57,275 nucleotides of DNA from an uncultured Lachnospiraceae bacterium. Lineage in GTDB: Bacteria > Bacillota > Clostridia > Lachnospirales > Lachnospiraceae. Under the pieces are notes generated by a model, which ran no database searches, was not told the origin of the DNA, and worked only from the letters and a program-made list of their open reading frames with translations. Both the position numbers and the translations under genes were made by a program. Shown here piece by piece: positions 50,113 through 57,275 of this stretch. The stretch is from the NCBI GenBank assembly GCA_937965795.1, contig CALCMD010000041.1:1-57275 (forward strand), in the 5' to 3' direction. How positions within the stretch are numbered: position 1 is the stretch's first letter; each line of letters begins with the position of its first letter.

Positions 50113-50391
50113 TTAATTTCCGTTTACCAGATCCTTTAAAGCCTTGCCTGCTTTAAATTTCGGAGCCTTAGACGCCGGAATTACCATTGTCTCGCCACTC
50201 TGCGGATTTCTTCCCTCTCTTGCTGCTCTCTCAGATACCTCAAAAGTTCCAAAACCAACCAACTGGATTTTTTCACCTTTTTTCAGCTCTTCCGCAACTA
50301 CGTCTGTAAATGCCTTTAATGCTTTCTCCGCATCTTTCCTGGATAACTCTGTCTTCTCTGCAATCGCTGCGACCAGTTCTGTCTTATTCAT
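50113..50391 (-). CDS. hup: DNA-binding protein HU
   Basis: The 92-residue protein is a standard HU: NKTELVAAIAEKTELSRKDAEKAL at the N-terminus (key part KTELSRKDAEKAL), GFGTFEVSERAAREGRNPQSG as the arm start (key part GFGTFEVSERAAR), and the C-terminal FKAGKALKDLV. It wraps and bends DNA in the nucleoid. It is a monocistronic gene with its own consensus promoter and a very strong terminator, inserted between mazG and yabO compared with B. subtilis order. Confidence 0.96.
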   Translation of the reverse strand: MNKTELVAAIAEKTELSRKDAEKALKAFTDVVAEELKKGEKIQLVGFGTFEVSERAAREGRNPQSGETMVIPASKAPKFKAGKALKDLVNGN

Positions 50392-50486
50392 GGAATTTTC
50401 CTCCTCGATTTCTCTTCTTCATTCTATTTTGTCTGATACAAAATTTTCATTTTCCGAGCCATGCCTGGAACTTGACCCTACGTCTA

Positions 50487-50515
50487 TTTATAATCGTTTA
50501 TCCACTGTTTGTCAA
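50487..50515 (-). promoter_or_regulatory. hup promoter
   Basis: On the minus strand TTGACA (50510-50515), 17-bp spacer, TATAAA (50487-50492), giving a leader of about 90 nt. Confidence 0.88.
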
Positions 50516-50552
50516 GGACTTTCCGTCCGTCCGCACGACAAAACGCCCGGAT

Positions 50553-51389
50553 TTAATGAATCTGGCGCTTTCTGTATTTCCTTGCGGCAGCGTCATTTTC
50601 CGGAACAGCCCAGTATCTTTCTCTTCGATTCTCAAGCTTTACAAGCTCTTCTTCGATTTCCTCTACATTCTCTGTCCGTATCCGGTTAAAAAACTCATCA
50701 TAATAAATATCCTCATATTCTTCCTCCCGTCCGAATCCGTCCTCATCCGGCGGGGAATACCAGGAAACATAATAAAAATCAAAATACCCTTTTTTATTCA
50801 GGGAAACCAGCCCGCAATCCGTCTTTCCCTCCGGGAACTGAAGGAGTCCCAGCTCGCGCAGGGAATTACTCGCCCAATAGCTCTGGAAGTACCTTCCCAT
50901 CGGCGAAAACATCCTGCACGGCACGTATGCCCCCGTCTCATAATATGGGCATTTCTCCATGATTTTCTCCGCTCTCGCATTTCCATACAGAGCCGCGCGG
51001 ACAATCCACATCATATATGCCTTTCCATAAAAGCTGTCATCCGGAGAGTTCCGGACATAATCCTGCAAAAAGCCCTGCAAAACCTCACGTCGGTTATCAT
51101 CCGGGCTTTCCTCATAAGCCGCGACCAGCTCTTCCAGCTTTGGGGAAAACCGGGAGCGGAACCATTCTGCAAGCTCCATCATCGCCTCCATATCTCCCAT
51201 TTCACACTTCCAGGCAATCCCCATAAATTTATAGTCCTTTTTCTCCGGCTTTTCCGCCTGCGTCTTATCTGCCTCCGCTTCTTCCGTCCGTATCTGCTTT
51301 TCTTCGCTTTTCTCTGGTATCCACTGTCTTTTTTCTCCGGACACACACTCCAGAATCTTTCTTACGAATCCTTTCCCTCTCTTTTTCAT
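50553..51389 (-). CDS. Hypothetical protein with Sel1-like segment
   Basis: The protein has 278 residues. The start overlaps the mazG stop by 4 bp (ATGA), so it is translationally coupled to it. The N-terminal ~55 residues are charged and disordered (EKSEEKQIRTEEAEADKTQ). Residues 58-75 (GDMEAMMELAEWFRSRF) and 125-135 look like TPR/Sel1-type helical repeats. The C-terminal half is rich in aromatic and acidic residues (DFYYVSWYSPPDEDG, EEEYEDIYYDEFF). No membrane segment or enzyme motif is seen, and I do not recognise the family. Confidence 0.6.
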   Translation of the reverse strand: MKKRGKGFVRKILECVSGEKRQWIPEKSEEKQIRTEEAEADKTQAEKPEKKDYKFMGIAWKCEMGDMEAMMELAEWFRSRFSPKLEELVAAYEESPDDNRREVLQGFLQDYVRNSPDDSFYGKAYMMWIVRAALYGNARAEKIMEKCPYYETGAYVPCRMFSPMGRYFQSYWASNSLRELGLLQFPEGKTDCGLVSLNKKGYFDFYYVSWYSPPDEDGFGREEEYEDIYYDEFFNRIRTENVEEIEEELVKLENRRERYWAVPENDAAARKYRKRQIH

Positions 51390-51892
51390 ATATTCTGTCC
51401 TTCTTCTGTATTCCTTTCAAAATATTGAACTGCTTCTCTCTCTGCCTCTTTTACCGCCCTTTTTTCATATGCCGTTTCTTCCGCTGTCTTTCCTGCCTTT
51501 TCCAGCCGTTTGATTTCCTCCCACTTCCGCGCAGGTCTGCCGCTTTCATCTGTGAACCCGCTCCCAAAAACATGCGGATGGCGCCTGATCATCTTCCGGC
51601 TGATTCCGCAGACCACATCGTCCAGCGAAAACAGCCCCTTTTCCTCCGCAATACGGCTCTCCAGAACAATCAGCAAAAGCAAATCCCCCAGCTCTTCGCA
51701 AAGATTTCCGGCGTCCCCTGTTTTTTCCTGGATATTGATACCTGCCGCCGTCTCTGCCGCTTCGTCAAAAAAACAAGGCTTCAGGCTCAAAAGAGTCTGT
51801 GCCTTGTCCCACGGGCATTCCGACCGCAGCTTTGAAACGATTTCCTTGAAATCGTCAAAGCTGTAATCGGCGTCCATATTAAAGCATTGCAT
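51386..51892 (-). CDS. mazG: MazG-like nucleotide pyrophosphohydrolase
   Basis: The protein has 168 residues; the ATG at 51892 overlaps the end of the phosphoglucomutase gene by 14 bp (an internal ATG at 51877 is possible). It has the MazG core: LRSECPWDKAQTLLSLKPC followed by the metal-binding helix DEAAETAAGI and EELGDLLLLIVLESRIA. The second acidic motif matches, while the first is DEAAE rather than EEAYE. It has one MazG domain, without the SAM-methyltransferase domain present in the Bacillus YabN. It would hydrolyse non-canonical NTPs. Its place upstream of the yab genes matches yabN. Confidence 0.88.
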   Translation of the reverse strand: MQCFNMDADYSFDDFKEIVSKLRSECPWDKAQTLLSLKPCFFDEAAETAAGINIQEKTGDAGNLCEELGDLLLLIVLESRIAEEKGLFSLDDVVCGISRKMIRRHPHVFGSGFTDESGRPARKWEEIKRLEKAGKTAEETAYEKRAVKEAEREAVQYFERNTEEGQNI

Positions 51893-53612
51893 GAATCATT
51901 CCCAGAACCTGCTCTCCGAGCGCTGCTGACTTCTTATCCGCATCTTCCATAGAGGTTCCCTTTACGCCATAGTAAAATTTCACCTTCGGCTCGGTTCCGG
52001 ACGGTCTTACGCACAGCCATGCGTCGTCGGTCAGGTCAAAATAAAGTACGTTGGAGCTTGGAAGCCCGGTATCTGTCACTTCCCCCGTCTCCAGATTTCG
52101 GATGATATTCTTCTTATAATCTCTGGCCGAAGTTACTTTGTACGCTCCAATCTGCGTCGGCGGATCGTTGCGCAGAGTCTCCAGAATTTCCTGAATCTTC
52201 TCAAGTCCTTCGATGCCCTTTAAGGTAATGGCCTTCACATCGTCCTTGAAGTAGCCGTATTTCTCATACATATCAATCAGGGCGTCCCAGAGTGTCTTGC
52301 CCTGTGTTTTATAATAAGCCGCCGCTTCACACAATGCCATCGTTGCCACAATCGCATCCTTATCCCTTGCATGAGTTCCGATCAGACAGCCGTAGCTCTC
52401 CTCGAATCCGAACAGGTAGGTTCCTTTTCCGCTGTTCTCAAAACCGAGAATCTGCTGTCCAATAAACTTAAACCCGGTCAGCACTTCGATAAATCTCAGT
52501 CCATACGCCCTGGCGATCACGCCTGCCATATTCGAAGAAACGATGGTGCTGACAACAGCCCCGTCCTCCGGGAGTCCTGCCGCCGCCTTTCTCTGGCTCA
52601 GCTCATATTCCTCCAGCAGACAGCCTGACATGTTTCCTGTCATGCTCAGGTATTCGCCGCTCTTTGTATCTTTTACATAAACGCCCAGACGGTCTGCATC
52701 CGGGTCGGTCGCCAGCACCAGATCCGCATCCACTTCTTTTGCAAGCGCCAGTCCCATTTCAAATGCCTCGGCTGCTTCCGGATTTGGATAACTTACGGTC
52801 GGAAATTCGCCGTCCGGCAGCTCCTGCTCTTTTACCACATAGACGTTTTCAAATCCAAGCTCTTTTAAAACTCTTCTTGCCGGAATATTTCCGGTTCCAT
52901 GCAGCGGCGTGTAGACAATCTTTAAGTCTTTCCCGACTTCTTTGATGGCGTCCCAGTGAATGACCTGGCTCTTTAATGCCTCCATATAACTGTCGTCAAT
53001 GGCCTGTCCGATGACCTCATAAAGACCTGCGGCCTTTGCCGCCTCCTTCTCCATCGTCCTGACCCCGGCATAATCCGTGACCTTTTTCACTTCCGCCATG
53101 ATTCCTGTATCGTGAGGCGGCGTAATCTGCGCGCCATCCTCCCAGTATACTTTATAACCGTTGTATTCCGGCGGATTATGGCTGGCGGTGATATTGATTC
53201 CCGCTGTGCATTTCAGTGTGCGTACTGCAAAGGACAGCTCCGGCGTCGGACGCAGGGATTCAAAGACGTATGCCTTAATTCCGTTGGCCGCCAGACAGAG
53301 CGCCGCTTCATCTGCAAATTCCGGCGACATACGTCTGGAATCATAAGCGATCGCTACTCCTTTTTCTTTCGCCCCTACAGAAATAATGTAGTTTGCAAGT
53401 CCCTGGGTTGCTTTTCTGACGGTATACACGTTCATGCGGTTCGTGCCCGCTCCGATGATCCCCCGAAGTCCTGCCGTACCAAATTCCAGATCCGCATAAA
53501 AACGCTCTTTGATTTCCTTTTCATCGTCCGCGATTCCTCTTAACTCCGCTTTTGTCTCTTCGTCAAAATACGGGTTCGCAAGCCACTCTTCATATACTTT
53601 TTTGTAATCCAT
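51879..53612 (-). CDS. pgcA: Alpha-phosphoglucomutase/phosphomannomutase
   Basis: The protein has 577 residues from the ATG at 53612 (AGGAGGG 8 nt upstream). Family features: FGTAGLRGIIGAGTNRMN at the N-terminus, the phosphoserine loop in NITASHNPPEYNGYK (about 140), the metal site DPDADRLGV (about 300), GFEESYGCLIG with the sugar-binding Glu/Ser, and RPSGTEPKVKFY at the C-terminus. It interconverts glucose-6-P and glucose-1-P for glycogen and wall-polymer precursors. It is the PgcA length class of Firmicutes. Its last codons overlap mazG. Confidence 0.94.
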   Translation of the reverse strand: MDYKKVYEEWLANPYFDEETKAELRGIADDEKEIKERFYADLEFGTAGLRGIIGAGTNRMNVYTVRKATQGLANYIISVGAKEKGVAIAYDSRRMSPEFADEAALCLAANGIKAYVFESLRPTPELSFAVRTLKCTAGINITASHNPPEYNGYKVYWEDGAQITPPHDTGIMAEVKKVTDYAGVRTMEKEAAKAAGLYEVIGQAIDDSYMEALKSQVIHWDAIKEVGKDLKIVYTPLHGTGNIPARRVLKELGFENVYVVKEQELPDGEFPTVSYPNPEAAEAFEMGLALAKEVDADLVLATDPDADRLGVYVKDTKSGEYLSMTGNMSGCLLEEYELSQRKAAAGLPEDGAVVSTIVSSNMAGVIARAYGLRFIEVLTGFKFIGQQILGFENSGKGTYLFGFEESYGCLIGTHARDKDAIVATMALCEAAAYYKTQGKTLWDALIDMYEKYGYFKDDVKAITLKGIEGLEKIQEILETLRNDPPTQIGAYKVTSARDYKKNIIRNLETGEVTDTGLPSSNVLYFDLTDDAWLCVRPSGTEPKVKFYYGVKGTSMEDADKKSAALGEQVLGMIHAML

Positions 53613-53713
53613 TTCAAACACCCTCCTCATGAGTTTCTTGTCGACTACAGTTTATCCGGCGGAAAAATACCTTCTCTTTCCGTCCGCTGTGGTATAGTAT
53701 ACCATTTTATACA

Positions 53714-54697
53714 TCATAAATCCAGTATTTTCAGGAATGCTTCTCTTTTTTGCTGCTGGGACACCAGCATTTGCAGTTTTTCTACATTTTTTCCGGGAAT
53801 CCATGCCTTGTTATGATTGTAATAGTGGTTGGCCAGCTTCCAGAATTTCTCCGGATAGGCCATGCGTATCCGCAGGTACTCCCTCGCCGCCCGGTCCAGG
53901 GAAAGCTCCCTGTCGTATTCCTCTACCATCGCCATGCCAAGCTTCAGATCCCATTCCTGCTTCTCCAAGATTTTTCTTAAAAACTGATACAGATCACCCG
54001 TCTGGACGTCATAACGGCACTTCGTGAAGTTTGTCGTTGCCATCCCCTTTCTGGTATTTAAGATCTGATGCTGATTATAATCCCCGTGGCAGATCAGCCC
54101 CTGCTCCCTTGCCGTCTCATACATTTCCCCATAAGCGGATTGCGACAGATTTCGTTCCGCCTCCTGCGCCTGCTCAAAAAACAGAGAAAAATGATTCAGA
54201 AAACAGCTTTCAAACTCGTTTTTCCGTCTCCGTCCCCGGATGAAATTCCAGGCTTTCTTCATTTCCCGGTTTCTGCCGGCATACTCCTCATCAAGCCTTT
54301 CGCCCGTATAAATCTCCGCTCCTTCCTGGTTCGGCATCCGAAGCAGCTTATGAAGTTTCGCCAGATGCCGCACAGCCTGGAAAATATCACTGGTATTCTT
54401 TGTATCACATTCCCTCCCGTCAAACCAGTCCTTGACAATATATACGGTTTCGTCCCGGTCCTTTGTCACCAGCTCTCCCTCAGCGTTTTCCACTGTCCGG
54501 TCCACCAGCATATATCCCTGTTCCCGCAGATGATCCAGCACCCGGTTCTGAAAACGCAGGCGGTTTACGGAACCATAAAATTCTGTAATCAGCTTCAATC
54601 CCCTGTCGGTTTCGCAGATAAAGGAGCCTCGTCCCCGTCTGGTACCTGATATCTTTAAGTCGTACTGTTCCAATACCTTCAATCCCCGTTCGTTCAC
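53714..54697 (-). CDS. cotS: CotS-family spore coat kinase-like protein
   Basis: The protein has 327 residues and starts with GTG at 54697 behind GGGAGGATT. It belongs to the CotS/APH-like fold: VYIVKDWFDGRECDTKN, the catalytic-loop-like LICHGDYNQHQILNT (HGDYNQHQ) and TNFTKCRYDVQTGDLYQFLRK (DVQTGDLYQFLRK). The second metal Asp of true kinases is replaced by a Cys/Arg/Tyr context, so it may be non-catalytic. CotS proteins are deposited in the spore coat. It supports the endospore-former assignment. Confidence 0.85.
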   Translation of the reverse strand: MNERGLKVLEQYDLKISGTRRGRGSFICETDRGLKLITEFYGSVNRLRFQNRVLDHLREQGYMLVDRTVENAEGELVTKDRDETVYIVKDWFDGRECDTKNTSDIFQAVRHLAKLHKLLRMPNQEGAEIYTGERLDEEYAGRNREMKKAWNFIRGRRRKNEFESCFLNHFSLFFEQAQEAERNLSQSAYGEMYETAREQGLICHGDYNQHQILNTRKGMATTNFTKCRYDVQTGDLYQFLRKILEKQEWDLKLGMAMVEEYDRELSLDRAAREYLRIRMAYPEKFWKLANHYYNHNKAWIPGKNVEKLQMLVSQQQKREAFLKILDL

Positions 54698-54783
54698 TCC
54701 AATCCTCCCACTCGACTGTTCCCTCTATCCTATGTCCAGTAGAAAGTATTTAGAACCGGGGCCTGTTTCACCCTCTGCGCCCT

Positions 54784-56133
54784 TTATTCCTGCAATCCTT
54801 TGTCCATGCGCAGCTTTCTGCTGTATTCCAGCAAATAGTCTCTGGTATTTCTCTCCGGCTCCTCCAGCACCTGGTTCAGAAGTTCTTCCAGCACAAGCCC
54901 TATCTCCCTGCCCGGCTTCATGCCGTCGGCGACCAGCTCCCTGCCGCCGATCGCCAGCCCCTTTATGGAAAGGCATTGTTCCTTCTTTAATATCTCCTGA
55001 TAAATGGATTCCACCACGCCGAGAGCGTGCAGTTTTTCTTCCCTCTGATAATCACTCTGCGCCAGTATATCGGCACGCTGCACCTCCAGAAGCATTGGAA
55101 AAATATCCTCTCCCACTTTATAAATCATCCTGCGGACACTCTTTTCCGTGAGCGCCGGCCGCAGATCATGAAAACGAACCAGCTTCTTTACTCTGTTTAT
55201 CGTGTCATTGTCAAAACGCCACCTGTGTAAAATTTCACCTGCAATCCTTACGCTCTCATCCGGATGTCCCACAAAATGATCTTTCCCATCCGCATCGGTC
55301 GTGCGCACCGCCGGTTTTCCGATATCATGAAGCAGCATTGCAAGGCGCAGCGCCTTATGCGCGCGCACCTTTGTCAAGGCACAAAGCGTATGCTCCCCCA
55401 CCGTTCCAAAATGGTGGGGGGTATTCTGCCTGGTTTTCATCATCACGTCAAATTCCGGCAGGATGACAGCCGTGATGCCTGTCTCATACGCCGCCCGCAG
55501 TTCTTCTGGGTGGGGGGATGAGAGAAGCTTTGTCATTTCTGCCTGTATACGCTCGGCGCTGATCTTCGAGAGATTTCCCGCCAGCTTCCCGACTGCTTTT
55601 TTCGTCTCTTTTTCAATCGAAAAGCCGAGCTGGGCGGAAAAGCGCACGGCGCGCAGCATCCGAAGGGCGTCCTCCGTGAACCGCTCCTCTGCATCTCCCA
55701 CACAGCGGATAACGCCTCTTTTTAAATCTTCCATGCCGTCAAAAGCATCCACCAGCCCTTCTTTTTCGCTGTACGCCATGGCATTGATGGTAAAGTCACG
55801 TCTCCGCAGATCTTCCACCAGATCTGCCGTAAAAACAACCTCTTTCGGATGCCTGCCATCCTCATATTCCCCATCGATCCGATAAGTCGTGACCTCATAT
55901 CCTTCGCCGTCCATCAGCACCGTGACGGTTCCGTGCTGTAGCCCGGTATCCACGGTTCTCTTAAACAGCGCCTTCGTCTCCAGCGGCTTTGCGGAGGTGG
56001 TAATATCCCAGTCGTTCGGTTTCCGCCCCAGTACGGAATCCCTGACACAGCCTCCTACCGCATAGGCTTCATGGCCTGCGCCCTCCAGTATTTCTATGAT
56101 TTTCTCTACATGTTCCGGCAATGTGATCTGCAT
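54784..56133 (-). CDS. cca: CCA-adding tRNA nucleotidyltransferase with HD domain
   Basis: The protein has 449 residues, starting at the ATG at 56133, 7 nt after AGGAG; an in-frame GTG upstream overlaps that site. The N-terminal head has AVGGCVRDSVLGRKPNDWDI, DGEYEDGRHP, RDFTINAMAYS and DALRMLRAVRFSAQLGF (key parts GGCVRD, NDWDIT, RRDFTINA and RMLRAVRF). The middle has an HD phosphohydrolase motif LAMLLHDIGKP. It completes or repairs the tRNA 3' CCA, needed here because the tRNA-Gly gene in this window lacks CCA. Confidence 0.94.
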   Translation of the reverse strand: MQITLPEHVEKIIEILEGAGHEAYAVGGCVRDSVLGRKPNDWDITTSAKPLETKALFKRTVDTGLQHGTVTVLMDGEGYEVTTYRIDGEYEDGRHPKEVVFTADLVEDLRRRDFTINAMAYSEKEGLVDAFDGMEDLKRGVIRCVGDAEERFTEDALRMLRAVRFSAQLGFSIEKETKKAVGKLAGNLSKISAERIQAEMTKLLSSPHPEELRAAYETGITAVILPEFDVMMKTRQNTPHHFGTVGEHTLCALTKVRAHKALRLAMLLHDIGKPAVRTTDADGKDHFVGHPDESVRIAGEILHRWRFDNDTINRVKKLVRFHDLRPALTEKSVRRMIYKVGEDIFPMLLEVQRADILAQSDYQREEKLHALGVVESIYQEILKKEQCLSIKGLAIGGRELVADGMKPGREIGLVLEELLNQVLEEPERNTRDYLLEYSRKLRMDKGLQE

Positions 56134-56180
56134 GATGTACTCCTTTCTGCCCACAGGTTTCCTCCGAGTCCTTCATCCGC

Positions 56181-57002
56181 TTAAAAACTGAAAAATACCA
56201 GAACCAGGATTCCTAAAGCGATCCGATACCACCCGAACACCTTAAAATCATGCTTTCGGATATATCCCATTAAAAATTTGATCACAAGGACAGAAGTCAA
56301 AAACGCCACCGTCATGCCAACCAGAAGAATCATCAGCTCCGGTGCGGAGAAATCCATCCCAAATTTTACGATTTTTAAAAGACTTGCCCCAAACATCACC
56401 GGCACAGCAAGAAAAAACGTATATTCCGCCGCCACGGTTCTGGAAAGTCCCAGCATAATTCCCCCAAGAATCGTAGCGCCTGACCGGGAGGTCCCCGGAA
56501 ATACCGCCGCAATCAACTGAAACATCCCAATCCAGAACGCCGTTTTCCAGGTGATTTCCGCAATCGAAGAAACCTGCGGGGTTTTTTCTTTATTCCTGTT
56601 CTCGATCCACAGAAAACCAACGCCAAAAAGAATCAGCATCAGCGCCACCGTCTGATAATTATAAAACCATTCGTCAAGCTGCCGCTCGAACAGGACGCCG
56701 ACCACCGCAGCCGGCACACAGGAAACGATGATCTTAAACCACATCTGAAAGGTATCTTTTTTCACATGCGGCTTCTCCTTAAATGAAAATGGAAAAAGCT
56801 GATTCCGGAACAACAATACCACCGCCAGAATCGCCCCAAGCTGGATCACTACCAGAAACATGGAAAGAAATTCTTCCGATACCCGCAGCTTCACCAGCTC
56901 ATCCAATATAATCATATGTCCCGTGCTGCTGATCGGCAGCCACTCCGTCACTCCCTCCACGATTCCAAAAAGAACCGCCTTTAAAAACTCGATACTCTCC
57001 AT
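56181..57002 (-). CDS. uppP: Undecaprenyl-diphosphate phosphatase
   Basis: The 273-residue integral membrane protein has about eight hydrophobic helices. Signature blocks are GIVEGVTEWLPISSTGH (about 13-29) with the catalytic Glu and Ser, and PGTSRSGATI (about 170-180) with the second Arg. It removes a phosphate from undecaprenyl diphosphate so the carrier lipid is recycled for wall synthesis; overexpression of this family gives bacitracin resistance. The start follows a purine-rich GGGGTAAG. It is a single gene, 47 bp upstream of cca on the same strand. Confidence 0.96.
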   Translation of the reverse strand: MESIEFLKAVLFGIVEGVTEWLPISSTGHMIILDELVKLRVSEEFLSMFLVVIQLGAILAVVLLFRNQLFPFSFKEKPHVKKDTFQMWFKIIVSCVPAAVVGVLFERQLDEWFYNYQTVALMLILFGVGFLWIENRNKEKTPQVSSIAEITWKTAFWIGMFQLIAAVFPGTSRSGATILGGIMLGLSRTVAAEYTFFLAVPVMFGASLLKIVKFGMDFSAPELMILLVGMTVAFLTSVLVIKFLMGYIRKHDFKVFGWYRIALGILVLVFFSF

Positions 57003-57154
57003 TTCTTACCCCTTACTTTCTATTTTTATACCCTATGATATAATGAATCGCTTTCATGCGCAAGTGCCCTTTCCTTTTCCAATAAAAATCCTCCGCGTAC
57101 GCTTTCTGAAACTCTGTACTTTTCATCCTCTTTTATATCTTACTAACCAACCAG

Positions 57155-57275
57155 CGCTAAATCACGGTTTAGCGGGGAGTTTGCGTTCATTCCGTACGCA
57201 GGCCAGGTGGAGACGTATCCCACGCAAACGGGGGCAGGGAATTCGAAAACTAACTCCTAAGAATGTGCGGGTTCA
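57155..57275 (+). other. Structured 3'-end sequence resembling an IS200/IS605 (TnpB omega-RNA-like) right end, truncated by window edge
   Basis: Successive stems occur: CGCTAAA / TTTAGCG (57155-57161, 57168-57174) and GTTTGCGT / ACGCAAAC (57179-57186, 57222-57229) around an inner TACG / CGTA, then GGGGGCAGGGAATTC and a terminal GCGGGTTCA. The layout resembles the 3' ends of TnpB-type elements, where omega RNA is encoded, but no tnpB precedes it. It would therefore be a remnant or a non-autonomous copy, cut off by the window end. The 150 bp between it and uppP show nothing clear. Confidence 0.35.

Noticed and set aside
57241..57275. tRNA or tmRNA 3' end because of GCGGGTTCA
   Set aside because: No acceptor, D or anticodon arm precedes it, and the upstream stems fit a transposon end better; the T arm cannot be completed inside the window.

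Overview
The window is low-to-moderate GC Firmicutes DNA. The sporulation genes (yabP, yabQ, a spoIIE-type phosphatase, cotS) and the order mazG - yabO - yabP - yabQ - divIC - spoIIE - tilS - hpt - ftsH, familiar from Bacillus subtilis, point to an endospore-forming Clostridia. The protein style suggests Lachnospiraceae; this is inference from the sequence, not a database match. Base 1 coincides with the outer end of an IS256-type inverted repeat and the last 120 bases look like the end of another repeated element, so the window may be a whole assembly contig.

Region 1 (1-1484) is an IS256-family insertion sequence. Region 2 (about 1674-19886, perhaps to 20710) is a phage-tail locus with no head genes, transcribed almost entirely on the minus strand. 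Read in the direction of transcription it holds a divergent XRE repressor with a small partner, a sigma-region-4-like late regulator, a tail tube gene (copy A), a gpG/gpGT tail chaperone pair with a textbook -1 frameshift signal, a lysis cassette (XhlA-like, holin, amidase), a secreted Cys/His-repeat protein, a second tail tube gene (copy B), two lipoproteins, a 1784-residue tape measure, Dit, Tal, two receptor-binding or fibre proteins and a glycosyltransferase. No capsid, portal, terminase, sheath or integrase gene is visible. It is best read as a candidate F-type (flexible, non-contractile) tailocin-like system, or as a prophage remnant reduced to its tail. Its non-coding DNA is unusually organised. 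One two-hairpin leader occurs upstream of both tube genes and of the tape measure. A 93-bp structured repeat occurs twice almost identically, with a diverged third copy. One promoter architecture drives all three exported accessory proteins. A 134-bp MITE-like insertion with an 8-bp target duplication sits in one leader.

Region 3 (19943-42886) is mixed chromosome: a SHOCT protein, a large secreted repeat protein, trmL, an aminotransferase with an Lrp/AsnC regulator, an orphan AIR-synthase C-terminal domain, a VanW/G5 protein, an exonuclease, a B12-binding radical SAM protein, a heterodimeric ABC exporter, an Rpn-type nuclease, tRNA-Gly(GCC), a sirtuin, pyruvate kinase, a GH13 alpha-glycosidase, and a ComEC-like hydrolase / VTC / DUF4956 group. 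The DUF4956 gene is broken by an in-frame TAG.

Region 4 (43145-57002) is housekeeping and sporulation on the minus strand: ftsH, hpt, tilS, spoIIE-like, divIC, yabQ, yabP, yabO, hup, a hypothetical gene, mazG, a phosphoglucomutase, cotS, cca and uppP.
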